Of a DNA stretch of 64,000 nucleotides, positions 45,183-56,211 are shown in pieces. Source of the DNA: Variovorax paradoxus (GTDB lineage: Bacteria; Pseudomonadota; Gammaproteobacteria; Burkholderiales; Burkholderiaceae_C); the NCBI RefSeq assembly GCF_018614915.1, contig NZ_JAGGNU010000012.1:1-64000 (forward strand), written 5' to 3'. Every line of letters begins with the position of its first letter. Position 1 is the stretch's first letter. The position numbers were made by a program, and so were the translations under genes. The notes beneath the pieces are model-generated. The model saw only the letters and a program-made list of their open reading frames with translations. It was not told the DNA's origin and did no database searches.

Positions 45183-45887
45183 TCAGCGTAGAGCGCCAGG
45201 CGGGCCGATGGCAGCCATGACCCAGGCGACGATGGCGTCGCAGCGGGCGCCGCCGAAGGTGAACGCATCGCCGAGCGCGACATCGACGTCGCGCGACAGC
45301 GATTCGCGCAGCAGCCCGCGGGCGCGAAAGAACCGGCTGCGCACGGTCGCTTCCGGAATCGCCAGCGCAGCCGCCACTTCCTCGATGCTCATGTCTTCCA
45401 CCGCACGCAGCACGAACACGGTGCGAAACGCATCGGGCAAGGCATCGATGCCGGCCTCGATCAGGCGGCGCATCTCCCCGCGCATGGCCACGCGCTCGGG
45501 CTGTTCGTCGGCATCCGCGTGCATCCATGCTTCTCCTTGCGCTTCGCACAGATCCATGGCGGCGTCGAGCGGGATCACCTGGGCACCGGCATCGCGGCGC
45601 AGCCGCCCGAGTGCCTCGTTCACCACGATTCGCACCAGCCAGGTGGACAGGCGCGCCTCGGCCCGGAAGCCGGCAATCGAGCGCCATGCACGCAGGTAGG
45701 CCTCCTGCAGCGCATCCTGCGTCTCGTCGTCGCTCTTCAGGATGCTGCGGCCGGTGCGAAACAGCAGGCGGTTGTGCCTGCGCATGATCTGCTGGAAGGC
45801 GTCGGCATCGCCATGGGCGGCGCAAGCGGCCAGTTCGGCATCGGAGGCAGGCATCGGTGCGCCGGTGGTGGATGGAAGCGGTGGCAT
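45183..45887 (-). CDS. ECF-type RNA polymerase sigma factor
   Basis: 234 aa. Region 2 is DAFQQIMRRHNRLLFRTGRS with DETQDALQEAYLRAWRSI, and region 4 is MSIEEVAAALAIPEATVRSRFFRARG. A short tail of about 30 residues follows region 4 (FGGARCDAIVAWVMAAIG), resembling the ECF groups related to stress or cell-envelope responses. No anti-sigma gene is adjacent; the next gene downstream is the cytochrome lipoprotein, a possible target. GAGG lies 8 nt before the ATG. Confidence 0.88.
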   Translation of the reverse strand: MPPLPSTTGAPMPASDAELAACAAHGDADAFQQIMRRHNRLLFRTGRSILKSDDETQDALQEAYLRAWRSIAGFRAEARLSTWLVRIVVNEALGRLRRDAGAQVIPLDAAMDLCEAQGEAWMHADADEQPERVAMRGEMRRLIEAGIDALPDAFRTVFVLRAVEDMSIEEVAAALAIPEATVRSRFFRARGLLRESLSRDVDVALGDAFTFGGARCDAIVAWVMAAIGPPGALR

Positions 45888-45980
45888 GTCGGACCCTCGT
45901 GTCCATTGGATGGGCCAGGCGATGATCCTGTTCCCGCCTGCCGCCTGCCGCCTTCTGCATGGCAGGCCGGGCCCGGCGCC

Positions 45981-47231
45981 TCAGGCGGCGGCGACTCGCC
46001 GCTGCCGCACCCGCCACAGCAGCGTGAGCGTGATGCCCATGTTCAGCAGGTTCCATGCGATGCCGTTGACGAAGGCCGCGTGGTAGCTGCCGGTCAGGTC
46101 GAACACCTTGCCCGACATCCAGCCGCCCAGGGCCATGCCGAGCAGCGTGAACATCAGCACCGTGCCGACGCGGGCGCCCGCCTCGGCCGGCGGAAAGTGC
46201 TCGCGCACGATGATCGCGTACGAGGGCACGATGCCGCCCTGGAACAGGCCGAACATCGCCGACACCACGAACAGCGGCACCAGGCCGTCGAAGGGCAGGA
46301 ACAGCAGCAGCGCCACGCCCTGCAGGGCCGAGCCCAGCAACAGGGTGCGCAGGCCCCCGATGCGGTCGCAGATGAGGCCCGAGACCAGGCGGCTCACGAT
46401 GCCGCAGGCCAGCATCAGCGAGAGCATCTGGGCGCCGCGGGCGGCGCCGAAGCCGAGGTCGGTGCAATAGGCCACGATGTGCACCTGCGGCATCGCCATC
46501 GCGACGCAGCAGGCAGTGCCGGCCACGCACAGCAGCCCCTGCGCCATGCCGAGGCTGAAGCCGAAGGGGCGCAAGGCGCCGGCCATGGCCGGTGCTTCCG
46601 TCGCCGCGGCGGGCGCCTTGGCCAGCACTGCCGCCGGGGGCCGCGCGCGCATCAGCAGCGCCAGGCCGAACATCGCCAGGCCGCAGAAGATGCCCATGCC
46701 GAAGTAGGTCTGGCGCCAGCCGACCGCCTCGACGAAGTGCTGCACGATCGGCGGCCAGACCGCGCCCGCGATGTAGTTGCCGCTGGCGCAGATGGCCACC
46801 GCGATGCCGCGCCGCCGCGCGAACCACAGCGAGGTGTCGGCCACCAGCGGCGCGAAGGCCGCCGCGCTGCCCAGCAGCCCGACCAGCAGCGCCTGCGCCG
46901 CGATGAAGCCGACGATGCCGGTGGCCATGCTGCAGGCGATATAGCCGAGCCCCAGGGCGACGGCGCCGCCGAGCAGCGGCCACATCACGCCGAAGCGATC
47001 GGCCAGGCGGCCCATGAGCACGCCGCCGAGGCCGAAGCCGATCATCAGCAGCGTGTAGGGAAGCGACGCCTGGGCACGGTCGATGCCGAAGTCGGCCTGC
47101 ACCGCGGGGATCACGACCGACACCACGTACATGCCGCTGCTGCCGACCGTCATGATGAGCAGCGTCACCAGCAGGCGCCACACCGCGTAGCGCGAGTCGG
47201 GCTGGTGCGCGTGCGCGGCGGTGCCTGGCAT
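45981..47231 (-). CDS. MFS transporter
   Basis: 416 aa with 12 predicted membrane helices. The MFS loop motif between helices 2 and 3 is GVLMGRLADRFGVM, and a matching loop in the second half is LICDRIGGLRTLLL. It resembles the CynX/OxlT-like group of small-acid carriers. I prefer the ATG at 47231, 5 nt after the upstream hydrolase stop; a TTG at 47240 overlaps that stop. The two genes are probably coupled. Confidence 0.85.
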   Translation of the reverse strand: MPGTAAHAHQPDSRYAVWRLLVTLLIMTVGSSGMYVVSVVIPAVQADFGIDRAQASLPYTLLMIGFGLGGVLMGRLADRFGVMWPLLGGAVALGLGYIACSMATGIVGFIAAQALLVGLLGSAAAFAPLVADTSLWFARRRGIAVAICASGNYIAGAVWPPIVQHFVEAVGWRQTYFGMGIFCGLAMFGLALLMRARPPAAVLAKAPAAATEAPAMAGALRPFGFSLGMAQGLLCVAGTACCVAMAMPQVHIVAYCTDLGFGAARGAQMLSLMLACGIVSRLVSGLICDRIGGLRTLLLGSALQGVALLLFLPFDGLVPLFVVSAMFGLFQGGIVPSYAIIVREHFPPAEAGARVGTVLMFTLLGMALGGWMSGKVFDLTGSYHAAFVNGIAWNLLNMGITLTLLWRVRQRRVAAA

Positions 47232-47236
47232 GCGGG

Positions 47237-47908
47237 TCAACGCAGCATCCAGTCGGCGCTGGCGTCGAGGAGCTGCGCCATCACCTCGGCGTCGTTGCGG
47301 CCCGAGCGGACCAGCACGTGGAAGGAGTGGTCGGCTTCCGCCACCCGCACCAGCGTGGCGCGCGGGCCCAGTTCCGCCACCAGCTTCTCGATGCGGCCGA
47401 ATTCCGCCAGCTTGTCGCGGGTGCCCTGGACGAACAGCATCGGCTCACGGACATCGAACAGGTGGCGCGCACGTTCGCTCGACGGCGCGCCTTCCGGGTG
47501 CAGCGGAAAGCCCAGGAACAGCAGCCCCGCCACGCCCGGCAGCGGCGCCAGGGCCTGCGCCTGCGAAGTCATGCGTGCACCGAAGGACTTGCCGCCCGCG
47601 AACAGCGGCAGCCCGGGGAACAGCGCGTGGGCGTGCGCCGCCGCGGCGCGCACCGCGGAATGGGCCGTCGCGGGCGAGTCCGGGCGCCTGGAGCCGCGCT
47701 CCATGTATGGAAACTGGTAGCGCAGCGTGGCGATGCCGCGCTGCGCCAGCCCGCTCGCGACTGCTGCCATGAAGGCGTGCCCCATGCCGGCGCCCGCGCC
47801 GTGCGCGAACACGTAGCAGGCGCGCGGGGTGGGCGGTGCCTGCACCAGCGCGGAGACGGTTTGTGCGTCGTCGAGACCCAGGGTGGTGGCTTGTGCTTCG
47901 GTGCTCAT
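47237..47908 (-). CDS. Alpha/beta hydrolase of the KANL3/Tex30-like family
   Basis: 223 aa. The HGAGAGMGHAFM segment near residue 35 and the nucleophile region FAGGKSFGARMTSQAQ (Ser in GKSFGG-like context) define this family. An Asp follows in VQGTRDKLAEF and a His in EADHSFHVL. These are cytosolic serine hydrolases of unknown substrate. No good ribosome site precedes the ATG at 47908; 25 bp separate it from the propeller-like gene upstream. Confidence 0.85.
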   Translation of the reverse strand: MSTEAQATTLGLDDAQTVSALVQAPPTPRACYVFAHGAGAGMGHAFMAAVASGLAQRGIATLRYQFPYMERGSRRPDSPATAHSAVRAAAAHAHALFPGLPLFAGGKSFGARMTSQAQALAPLPGVAGLLFLGFPLHPEGAPSSERARHLFDVREPMLFVQGTRDKLAEFGRIEKLVAELGPRATLVRVAEADHSFHVLVRSGRNDAEVMAQLLDASADWMLR

Positions 47909-47933
47909 GGGGGTGGACTCGGCAGCAGTTGCG

Positions 47934-50044
<2,111 letters not shown>

Positions 50045-50048
<4 letters not shown>

Positions 50049-50836
50049 CACGTATTGCGCAGTTCGCGCAGCTTGATGAACACGGTCTTCGAATCCGGCT
50101 TCTCGGGCAGATCGGGAAAGACCTTGCGCAGCCCCGCGATGACGCTCGGGCTGGACAGGCGCAGGAAGGTGTTGATCTGCTTCTCCTGGCCCAGCGTGGT
50201 GACGGGCGCCTTTTTCGGGTTCTGCCCCACCACGTCGGACAGCAGCGCCATGGCGGCGGCGTTGTCGGACTCGCGCGCGAGCGTGAAGCGAAGGTTGTTC
50301 TCGATGTAGTCGTGGCCCGGGTAGACGCGCGTGTTGTCGGGCAGCTTCGCGAGCTGGTCGACGAAGCTGCCGTAGAGCGCTTCCGCACTGCCGCCGTTGT
50401 GGCAGTTGCCCGCACCGGCGTTGAACAGCGTGTCGCCGGAGAACAGCGCCGGCTGCTCGGTGTGGGAGCGCAGGCAGATGTGGCACATCGTGTGGCCGGG
50501 CGTGTCCAGGCACTCGAGCTCGACGGTCTTGCCGACCTTGATCACGTCGCCGGCCTTGACGCCGCGATCCACGCCGCCGATGCGTGCGCCGGCCCGGTGG
50601 TGCGCGATCACCTTGGCACCGGTGGCCGCCACCACCGCATCGTTGCCGCCGATGTGGTCGTGGTGCTCGTGCGTGTTGAGGATCTGGGTGATCTCCCAGC
50701 CCTTCGCCCTGGCGGCGGTCAGGCATTTCTGATGGTCTACCGGATCGATGGCCAGGGCCTCGCCGCTCTCGGGGCAGGCGATCAGGTAGTTGTAGTTGCG
50801 GTAGGCATTGCCCGTCCAGATGCGCTCGACAATCAT
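50045..50836 (-). CDS. gloB: Hydroxyacylglutathione hydrolase (glyoxalase II)
   Basis: 263 aa. The metallo-beta-lactamase motif THEHHDHIGGN binds the two metals, with DTPGHTMCHICL, FSGDTLFNAGAGNCHNG and VYPGHDYIENNL completing the sites. The C-terminal part carries the glutathione-binding domain pattern (NTFLRL). It hydrolyses S-lactoylglutathione to lactate and glutathione in the cytosol. The gene downstream begins inside its stop codon. Confidence 0.93.
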
Positions 50837-50887
50837 GGCTCGCTCCCAGGGATCAAAGCCGGCATTTTAGGAATATGAAGCCCGGCG

Positions 50888-52072
50888 TCACCAGCCCGCG
50901 GCGCCATCCAGCAGGGCACGCCGGGCGAGCAGGAAGGTCGCGGCATTCCAGCTCTGGCCGGCCATTCCCATCGGCGCCAGCGTGCGGCCGTGGAACCACT
51001 CGGTGAAACGCCAGTCGTTGAGCTGGTTCACGTGCGCCAGCCGCGCGAGCTCGGGCCAGGCCCGCGCGTGCAGGCCCAGCTTGGCGAGCGCCATCACCCA
51101 GAAGCCGCCGACGAAGGGCCAGATGCCGCCGTTGTGGTACTGGTGGATGACGTTCTGCTGGTGCCGCGCCATGTACGGCCGCCACAGCGCGTGCTGGCGC
51201 GACAGCGGACGCAGCACCACCCGCACCGGGTAGGGATCGCCGGCACGCGCCTCGGTGAGGGTGTTGACGATGCGCTGCGCCATGGCGGAATCGGCCAGCC
51301 CGCTCTGGATGGCCAGCACGTTGCCGAACACATCCCCCTCGTCGCCGACGAAGGAGAGATTGACGAAGCTCAGGTACAGGGCGGGGTCGCGCCGGCCGCG
51401 CCGCGCATAGTGCCGCAGCAGCCGGGCACGGTGGTATTCGGGCAGGTCGCGCTGGAAGGGATTGAACAGGTGGTTGAAGTGGTGCTGCGTCGCCTCGGCG
51501 TGCTCCAGCGCGTAGCGGCGCTTCACCTCGTACCACAGCGCGTTGCTGTACAGCACGTAGCCCGAGCGCGGCATGATGTCGGCCCAGTCGCTGGCCTCGT
51601 TCTGTTGCAGCAGCCGGAAGTGCTGGTGCTCCTGGGCCAGCAGCCAGCCGAGCGCGCGTTCCACCTCGCGGCCCCAGTGCGAGGCGCCGACGCCGCCATG
51701 GCGGCGCACGTGGTCGACCGCGATCAGCCACCACAGGGTGGCGTCGATGCAGCCCAGGTACCAGAAGTCGGCATCGCGGCCGTCGGGGTCGACGTATTTG
51801 GGGATCTGTCCATTGGCCGCCTGGTGCGCCGCGAGCGCGTCGAGGCTGGTCACCGCCGCCTGCTCCAGCGCGGGCACGCCGCTGCCGCACATCGCCATCA
51901 CGCAGATCGCGGCGTCGCGCCCGAAGATGCGCGTATAGCGCCGCGCTTCGGCCGCCTCGGTGCGGCTGGCGGCCAGGATGCCGTGCGGCGTCAGGTTGCG
52001 TTCCAGGAGCGCGAGCGACGCCCGGGAGCAGGTGTCGATCAGCGCGAGCGTGGGGGCGTCGAGATTCTTCAT
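50888..52072 (-). CDS. Glycoside hydrolase with alpha/alpha toroid fold, amylo-1,6-glucosidase/invertase-like
   Basis: 394 aa without a signal peptide. The start region ARRYTRIFGRDAAICVMAM resembles the RDxx segment of the glycogen-debranching C-terminal domain and neutral invertases (GH100-like). DADFWYLGCIDATLWWLIAV and YHNGGIWPFVGGFWVMAL fit the repeating helical barrel. It probably splits an alpha-glucoside in the cytosol; the exact substrate is open. The start is assigned at the ATG at 52072 by similarity, and the ribosome site is weak. Confidence 0.72.
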   Translation of the reverse strand: MKNLDAPTLALIDTCSRASLALLERNLTPHGILAASRTEAAEARRYTRIFGRDAAICVMAMCGSGVPALEQAAVTSLDALAAHQAANGQIPKYVDPDGRDADFWYLGCIDATLWWLIAVDHVRRHGGVGASHWGREVERALGWLLAQEHQHFRLLQQNEASDWADIMPRSGYVLYSNALWYEVKRRYALEHAEATQHHFNHLFNPFQRDLPEYHRARLLRHYARRGRRDPALYLSFVNLSFVGDEGDVFGNVLAIQSGLADSAMAQRIVNTLTEARAGDPYPVRVVLRPLSRQHALWRPYMARHQQNVIHQYHNGGIWPFVGGFWVMALAKLGLHARAWPELARLAHVNQLNDWRFTEWFHGRTLAPMGMAGQSWNAATFLLARRALLDGAAGW

Positions 52073-52358
52073 GGGGGTTGGATGCATCGTCCGCCGGGAG
52101 GCGCCACGATCGGGAATTCTCGCGGCACATCGGAATAACCCGAACGGCCGGGCGGCAATGTTGCGCATCTTGCAGATCGCTCCTAAGGGAGAACCCTGTC
52201 TGGCCAACAGCCATCTGTCGATGATCCGGGCAGTCGATTTGCCCGGATGTCCGACACAGCGCGGGCCACGGGGTCGCGAGCTCCAGGGAAGCAAGCGCCA
52301 CGACTGCAGGCACGGCATGTGCACTGGCAACAACAACTCATTTGCCACGAACCGATCC

Positions 52359-52670
52359 ATGTCAGCAGCAAAGCCATCCAGCGAAACCCTTCTTCTCGAC
52401 GCCGACATCGCCATCCTCGGGCTGTCCCTGCGCGCCTCCAACGTGCTGCGGCGCCACGATCTGCACACCGTTCGGGACGTCACGCGCGTGTCGCCCCGGA
52501 AGCTGTTTGCCATGACGCGGCTGGGACGCCAGTCGGTCGAGCAGATCGCCTCGAGCGTCGAGCGGCGGGGCCTTCGGCTCGCGGACGACTGCATGAGGGA
52601 TCGGAGCGCAAGCGCCAGCCGCTCGAGCCTGTCGAGCGCGACCACGCGCCTTGCCAGCGGCAACGCGTGA
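52359..52670 (+). CDS. Stand-alone RNA polymerase alpha C-terminal-domain-like protein
   Basis: 103 aa. The core ILGLSLRASNVLRRHDLHTV, followed by VSPRKLFAMTRLGRQSVEQI, has the same layout as the RpoA C-terminal domain (helix, helix-hairpin-helix), where RpoA reads ELTVRSANCLK...LGKKSLTEI. The N-terminal assembly domain is missing. A Ser-rich tail follows. Such a protein could bind DNA or transcription factors. An alternative ATG at 52317 has a slightly better ribosome site. Confidence 0.7.
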   Translation: MSAAKPSSETLLLDADIAILGLSLRASNVLRRHDLHTVRDVTRVSPRKLFAMTRLGRQSVEQIASSVERRGLRLADDCMRDRSASASRSSLSSATTRLASGNA

Positions 52671-52724
52671 CGGCATCATCGCGCCGGGATTCCGAGTGCC
52701 TTCACCCCCTGAGGAGATCGACCG

Positions 52725-53720
52725 ATGAAACCTTGGATTCGCCATGCCGTCGCCCTCGCCAGCTTCCTTGCTGCTGCCGCCGCCGCGCAAGCGGCCGGTA
52801 CCGTGGGCAACACGCTGCCGCCGGGCTTCCCCTCCATTGAAGACACTTCGCTGGCCAAGCCTCTCATCGGCTTCGGCGCTGCCGGGCCGGTGACGCGCAC
52901 GCCGGTGATCTTCGTCCACGGCAACAACGACACGCCGTTCCCCACCGCGTGCAATCCCTACGGGAGCATGCAGGCGCTGGCGCAGTACCTGGCCAACAAC
53001 GGCTACGCCACCAGCGAACTCTGGGGCGTGGGCTACCAGGGCGACCAGTGCGACCTGGGTTCCGACCCCACGCGCCGTTCGCGAATAGCCCACACCAACG
53101 CGGCCAATGTGCCCGACCTGCGCCGCTTCGTGCAGGCGGTGATGGATTTCACCGGCGCCAAGCAGGTCGACATCGTCGGCCACAGCCTGGGCGTCACCTT
53201 GGCACGCGAGTGGATGCGGCAGGACGAGACGCGGCACACCGTGCGCCGCCTGGTCGCCATCGACGGGCCGAACCACGGCATCATCAATTGCTCGCCCGAC
53301 CCTGCCAACTACTGGCAGGCGCCGGCTGCCGGCGGCTTCACGCCGTCGAGCGAGATCTGCCAGGAACTCGGTTCCCCGGACACGCCCTTCCTGCGCCTGC
53401 TCAACGGACCCGGCGGCCATCGCGAGACCTCGGGCCCGACGCGCGTGCTGGTCATCCGCGACGCCGATGCGAGCTTCGTCTACTTCCCGATGCAGGACGG
53501 CGCGATCGCACCGGTGCCGGCGGTCGACTCGTTCGGCAAGCCGACCGACTTCGCCAGGAGCGCCAGCCTGCGCGGTGCGCGCGAGATCTCGCTCACCGGC
53601 CAGGGCGCCTACGACCCCATCCTGCGAACCGGGCACCTCGGCATCCTGAACTCGCCGCAGACCTGGCAGGCGACGCTCGAGTTTCTGAACGGGGCGCCGT
53701 CCAGGGACAAGGACGATTGA
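52725..53720 (+). CDS. Secreted lipase/esterase, lipase class 2-like
   Basis: 331 aa. A signal peptide (IRHAVALASFLAAAAAAQAA) precedes TPVIFVHGNNDTPF, the oxyanion strand. The nucleophile elbow is VDIVGHSLGVTLAREW, and a His near RTGHLGILNSPQTW may complete the triad. It resembles extracellular lipases and the PhaZ7-type PHB depolymerase (with a large pocket region ending SSEICQELG). GAGGAG precedes the ATG. It converges with the frameshifted gene at 53739. Confidence 0.82.
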   Translation: MKPWIRHAVALASFLAAAAAAQAAGTVGNTLPPGFPSIEDTSLAKPLIGFGAAGPVTRTPVIFVHGNNDTPFPTACNPYGSMQALAQYLANNGYATSELWGVGYQGDQCDLGSDPTRRSRIAHTNAANVPDLRRFVQAVMDFTGAKQVDIVGHSLGVTLAREWMRQDETRHTVRRLVAIDGPNHGIINCSPDPANYWQAPAAGGFTPSSEICQELGSPDTPFLRLLNGPGGHRETSGPTRVLVIRDADASFVYFPMQDGAIAPVPAVDSFGKPTDFARSASLRGAREISLTGQGAYDPILRTGHLGILNSPQTWQATLEFLNGAPSRDKDD

Positions 53721-53738
53721 GCACGACTGCCGCTCGAG

Positions 53739-55113
53739 TCATCCTTCGTTCGAAAGCCGGGCGAAGGCCGACAGCAGGTCGAGCGGATGCAGCATGGCCG
53801 AGCGCACGGCCTGCGCGGTCTCGTACTGGTACAGCACGGAACGCAGCCGCGGCGCCGTCGCGAGAGCGTTCCAGACCGGAAGAAGATCCACCTCCGGCGG
53901 CGCCGCGTCGTCGCGCGCGAGCTGCTGCGCGAAGGCGAGGCTGGCGGGCTCGGCGAGCAGCACGGACTTGCTCGCTGCACTGAGCATCGGAGGCTGCGCT
54001 TCGGCCGCGGCCGAGCAGCAATAGATCACCTGCGCCGGCAGCGTATGGCCATGCGGCTGGAGCCGGCGAAGCGAGGCGCCGAGAATGCGCGCCTCGCCGT
54101 CGGCCGAGGCAAAGACGTAGCTCTGGTCGGCGCTGGCGTGGGCAAGCCGCCGCAGGCCGCGCAGCAGGCGCGACACATCGGAGCTTGCGGCCGCCGGCGA
54201 TGCCTTGATCTCGGCGAGCAGCACGATGTCGGCGGCACCGCCGGCATCGGCTCGCACGATCGCCGCGTCCCATTCGTCCTTGGCCTTGTCCGCCATTCCC
54301 GGGAAAGCGCGCGGCGTGCGAAGGCTCTGCACGACGCGGTAGCCGGCGCTTCCTCCCGCGCGCCGGTTCAGTGCTTCGGCCATCTCGCGGAAGGCTTGCG
54401 CGGTGGCGTGCTCGGCCATCTCGCCCAGCCGCGCCGATGCGCGCCCCGACGCGGCGGCGGCATCGCTGCCTGCCAGCGGTCCGCGCCGATCGCACAGCGC
54501 GCGGTAGCGTTGCACGGCCTCGTGGCGGAGCAGGGCACCGCCCCGTATCAAGCGCTGCAGCGCAGGGCCGGAGAGGATGGCGCGCAGCGGCGCGCGCCAG
54601 CGCTCTTCTGCCGAGAGATCCTGCAGGAGCAACTGCTCGATCGCCGCTGCCAGCGCCGTCCACGCGTCGGCTGCGGCGAGCCCATGCAAGCGCGCCAGCG
54701 CATCGCGCATCGCTTCGGCCGGCAGGTCGCGCAGCTTGCCGGGGTGCGATCGCATCGGTCGCCACACGGACCGCGCGCCGATCGGCCCCGAGCTGCGCCG
54801 AAAGCCGCACATGCTCATGGACTTCGGCGCTCTGCGCCTGCAGCACGAGCGCCTGGAACGCCGGGTCGCCGCCTGCGGGTGCGAGCGCCTTGCGAATCAG
54901 CGCCGCAAGCGCGCGCGTGAAGAGCTGCTGCATGCCAGGAGGCGGTGGCGCATGCGCTTCCCCTGCGAGGCGCGCGGCTTCGATCGCGAAGGCCAGCGCC
55001 GTGTCGGTCGCGCTCGAGGCAGCCGCATCGGCATCGGCCGGCAAGGGCGGCATTCGGTATCTGCGCGGCGCGGCGCGCAGGGCAGCGAGAAGAAGAGCGT
55101 CGAGGTGCTGCAA
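53739..55113 (-). pseudogene. PD-(D/E)XK-like conserved protein interrupted by a frameshift
   Basis: The first frame runs from 55113 (TTG, or ATG at 55053) through VLQAQSAEVHEHVRLSAQLG to about VRVATDAIAP. The other frame continues GKLRDLPAEAMRDALARLHG to the stop at 53739. One extra base in the G-run 54741-54744 explains the break. The combined protein is about 457 aa. EWDAAIVRADAGG, then DIVLLAEIKAS, gives the Asp...Glu-x-Lys pattern of the PD-(D/E)XK nuclease fold. No helicase or methylase is adjacent. Function is unknown. Confidence 0.65.
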
Positions 55114-55119
55114 TCGGAA

Positions 55120-55981
55120 TCAGGGCCTGTGTTTCAGTTGAGCGCGAAATGCACGCAGCGCCTGGCACGTCGCAGCAGGCGCTTCGACCGGCAGGTACTC
55201 GCCGCTCTGCGAAATGACTTGCGATCGGACGTTCGCAGCGCCTGCCTTGTGCAAGCCTTCGACATAGTCGTCGATGTCGCGCCCGCCGGCCTCCCCGCGC
55301 AGGCAGAGGATCGGCGTTTCGATATCCACGCGCTGTGCATTGCGCTCCGCGGCCTTCTCCATCGCGCGGTACCAGCCGAAGCCGGCCTTCAATGCCTCGG
55401 GCCGCCGGTACGCCTGGGTCCAGGCCTCGCGGACCTCGTCCGAAAGCGCACGCTTGTCGGCGGCGAGCAGGTCGTAGAAGTAGTCGAAATAGGCGCGCTC
55501 GCGTCCAGTCACCAGCAGCTCGGGCAAGCCCGGTATCGCATGAAACGCGAAGTGCCAGATGCGCGGTTCGGCGATCAGCCTCGACCACGGCGCGACGCCG
55601 GGAATGACCGTGTTCATCACCACCGCGCCCGCAATGCGTGCGCCATGCTCGCGTGCGGCCGCGAAGGCGATCATGCCGCCGACATCCACTCCCGCGAAGA
55701 CGATCGAATGCGCGCCCAGCGATTCGGCCGCGCCGAGCAACAGGTCGGCGAGCGCATGCAGCTCGCCCGGCGCCGGCGAGCGTGCCGTGCGAGCCGCCGA
55801 TGCCGGGCAGATCGAAGGCGATGGCGTGGGAATCCGTTCCCAGTTCGTCGAGCACCAGGTCGTAGATCGACTTCGAATGGGGCCAGCCATGCAGAAGCAC
55901 CAGCCACGGCGAGCGCGGATCGCCCGCGCTGCGATAGGCGAGCGTGAGGCCGTCGATCGAGAGAGTCGATTCAGCTGCCAT
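55120..55981 (-). pseudogene. Alpha/beta hydrolase interrupted by a frameshift
   Basis: From the ATG at 55981 (AAGGAG 6 nt before) the sequence reads MAAESTLSIDGLTLAYRSAG and has LLHGWPHSKSIYD, then HAIAFDLPGIGGSHGT. After about 55790 the second frame continues SPAPGELHALADLLLGAAES, the nucleophile region FAGVDVGGMIAF and the rest to the stop at 55120. One extra base joins the two. The nucleophile position is Asp in GVDVGG, as in haloalkane/fluoroacetate dehalogenases and epoxide hydrolases. It overlaps no other gene and is 6 bp from the PD-(D/E)XK-like gene. Confidence 0.8.
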
Positions 55982-56211
55982 GCGTGCTCCTTGGAGATCC
56001 CCGTTGCGCAGGCCCGGACCAGGAAAGCGCGGGCGCAGCTGACGGCACTGGGCCACCCTATGCGCTCCCTGGGAGCGCATGCCGATCGGCGGCGCTCGCG
56101 GGCGGATGTAGGCGACTGTCGTTCGCTGGCACGGGCCTTAGGCCGTTAAGACTATTGCACTAATCCGGAACGGCCATACCATGACGGACGCCAGTTTTGC
56201 AGGTGGCGAAC

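Noticed and set aside
52073..52358. Gene in the gap before the alpha-CTD-like protein
   Set aside because: Open frames exist, but their translations are not protein-like and no start signal supports them.
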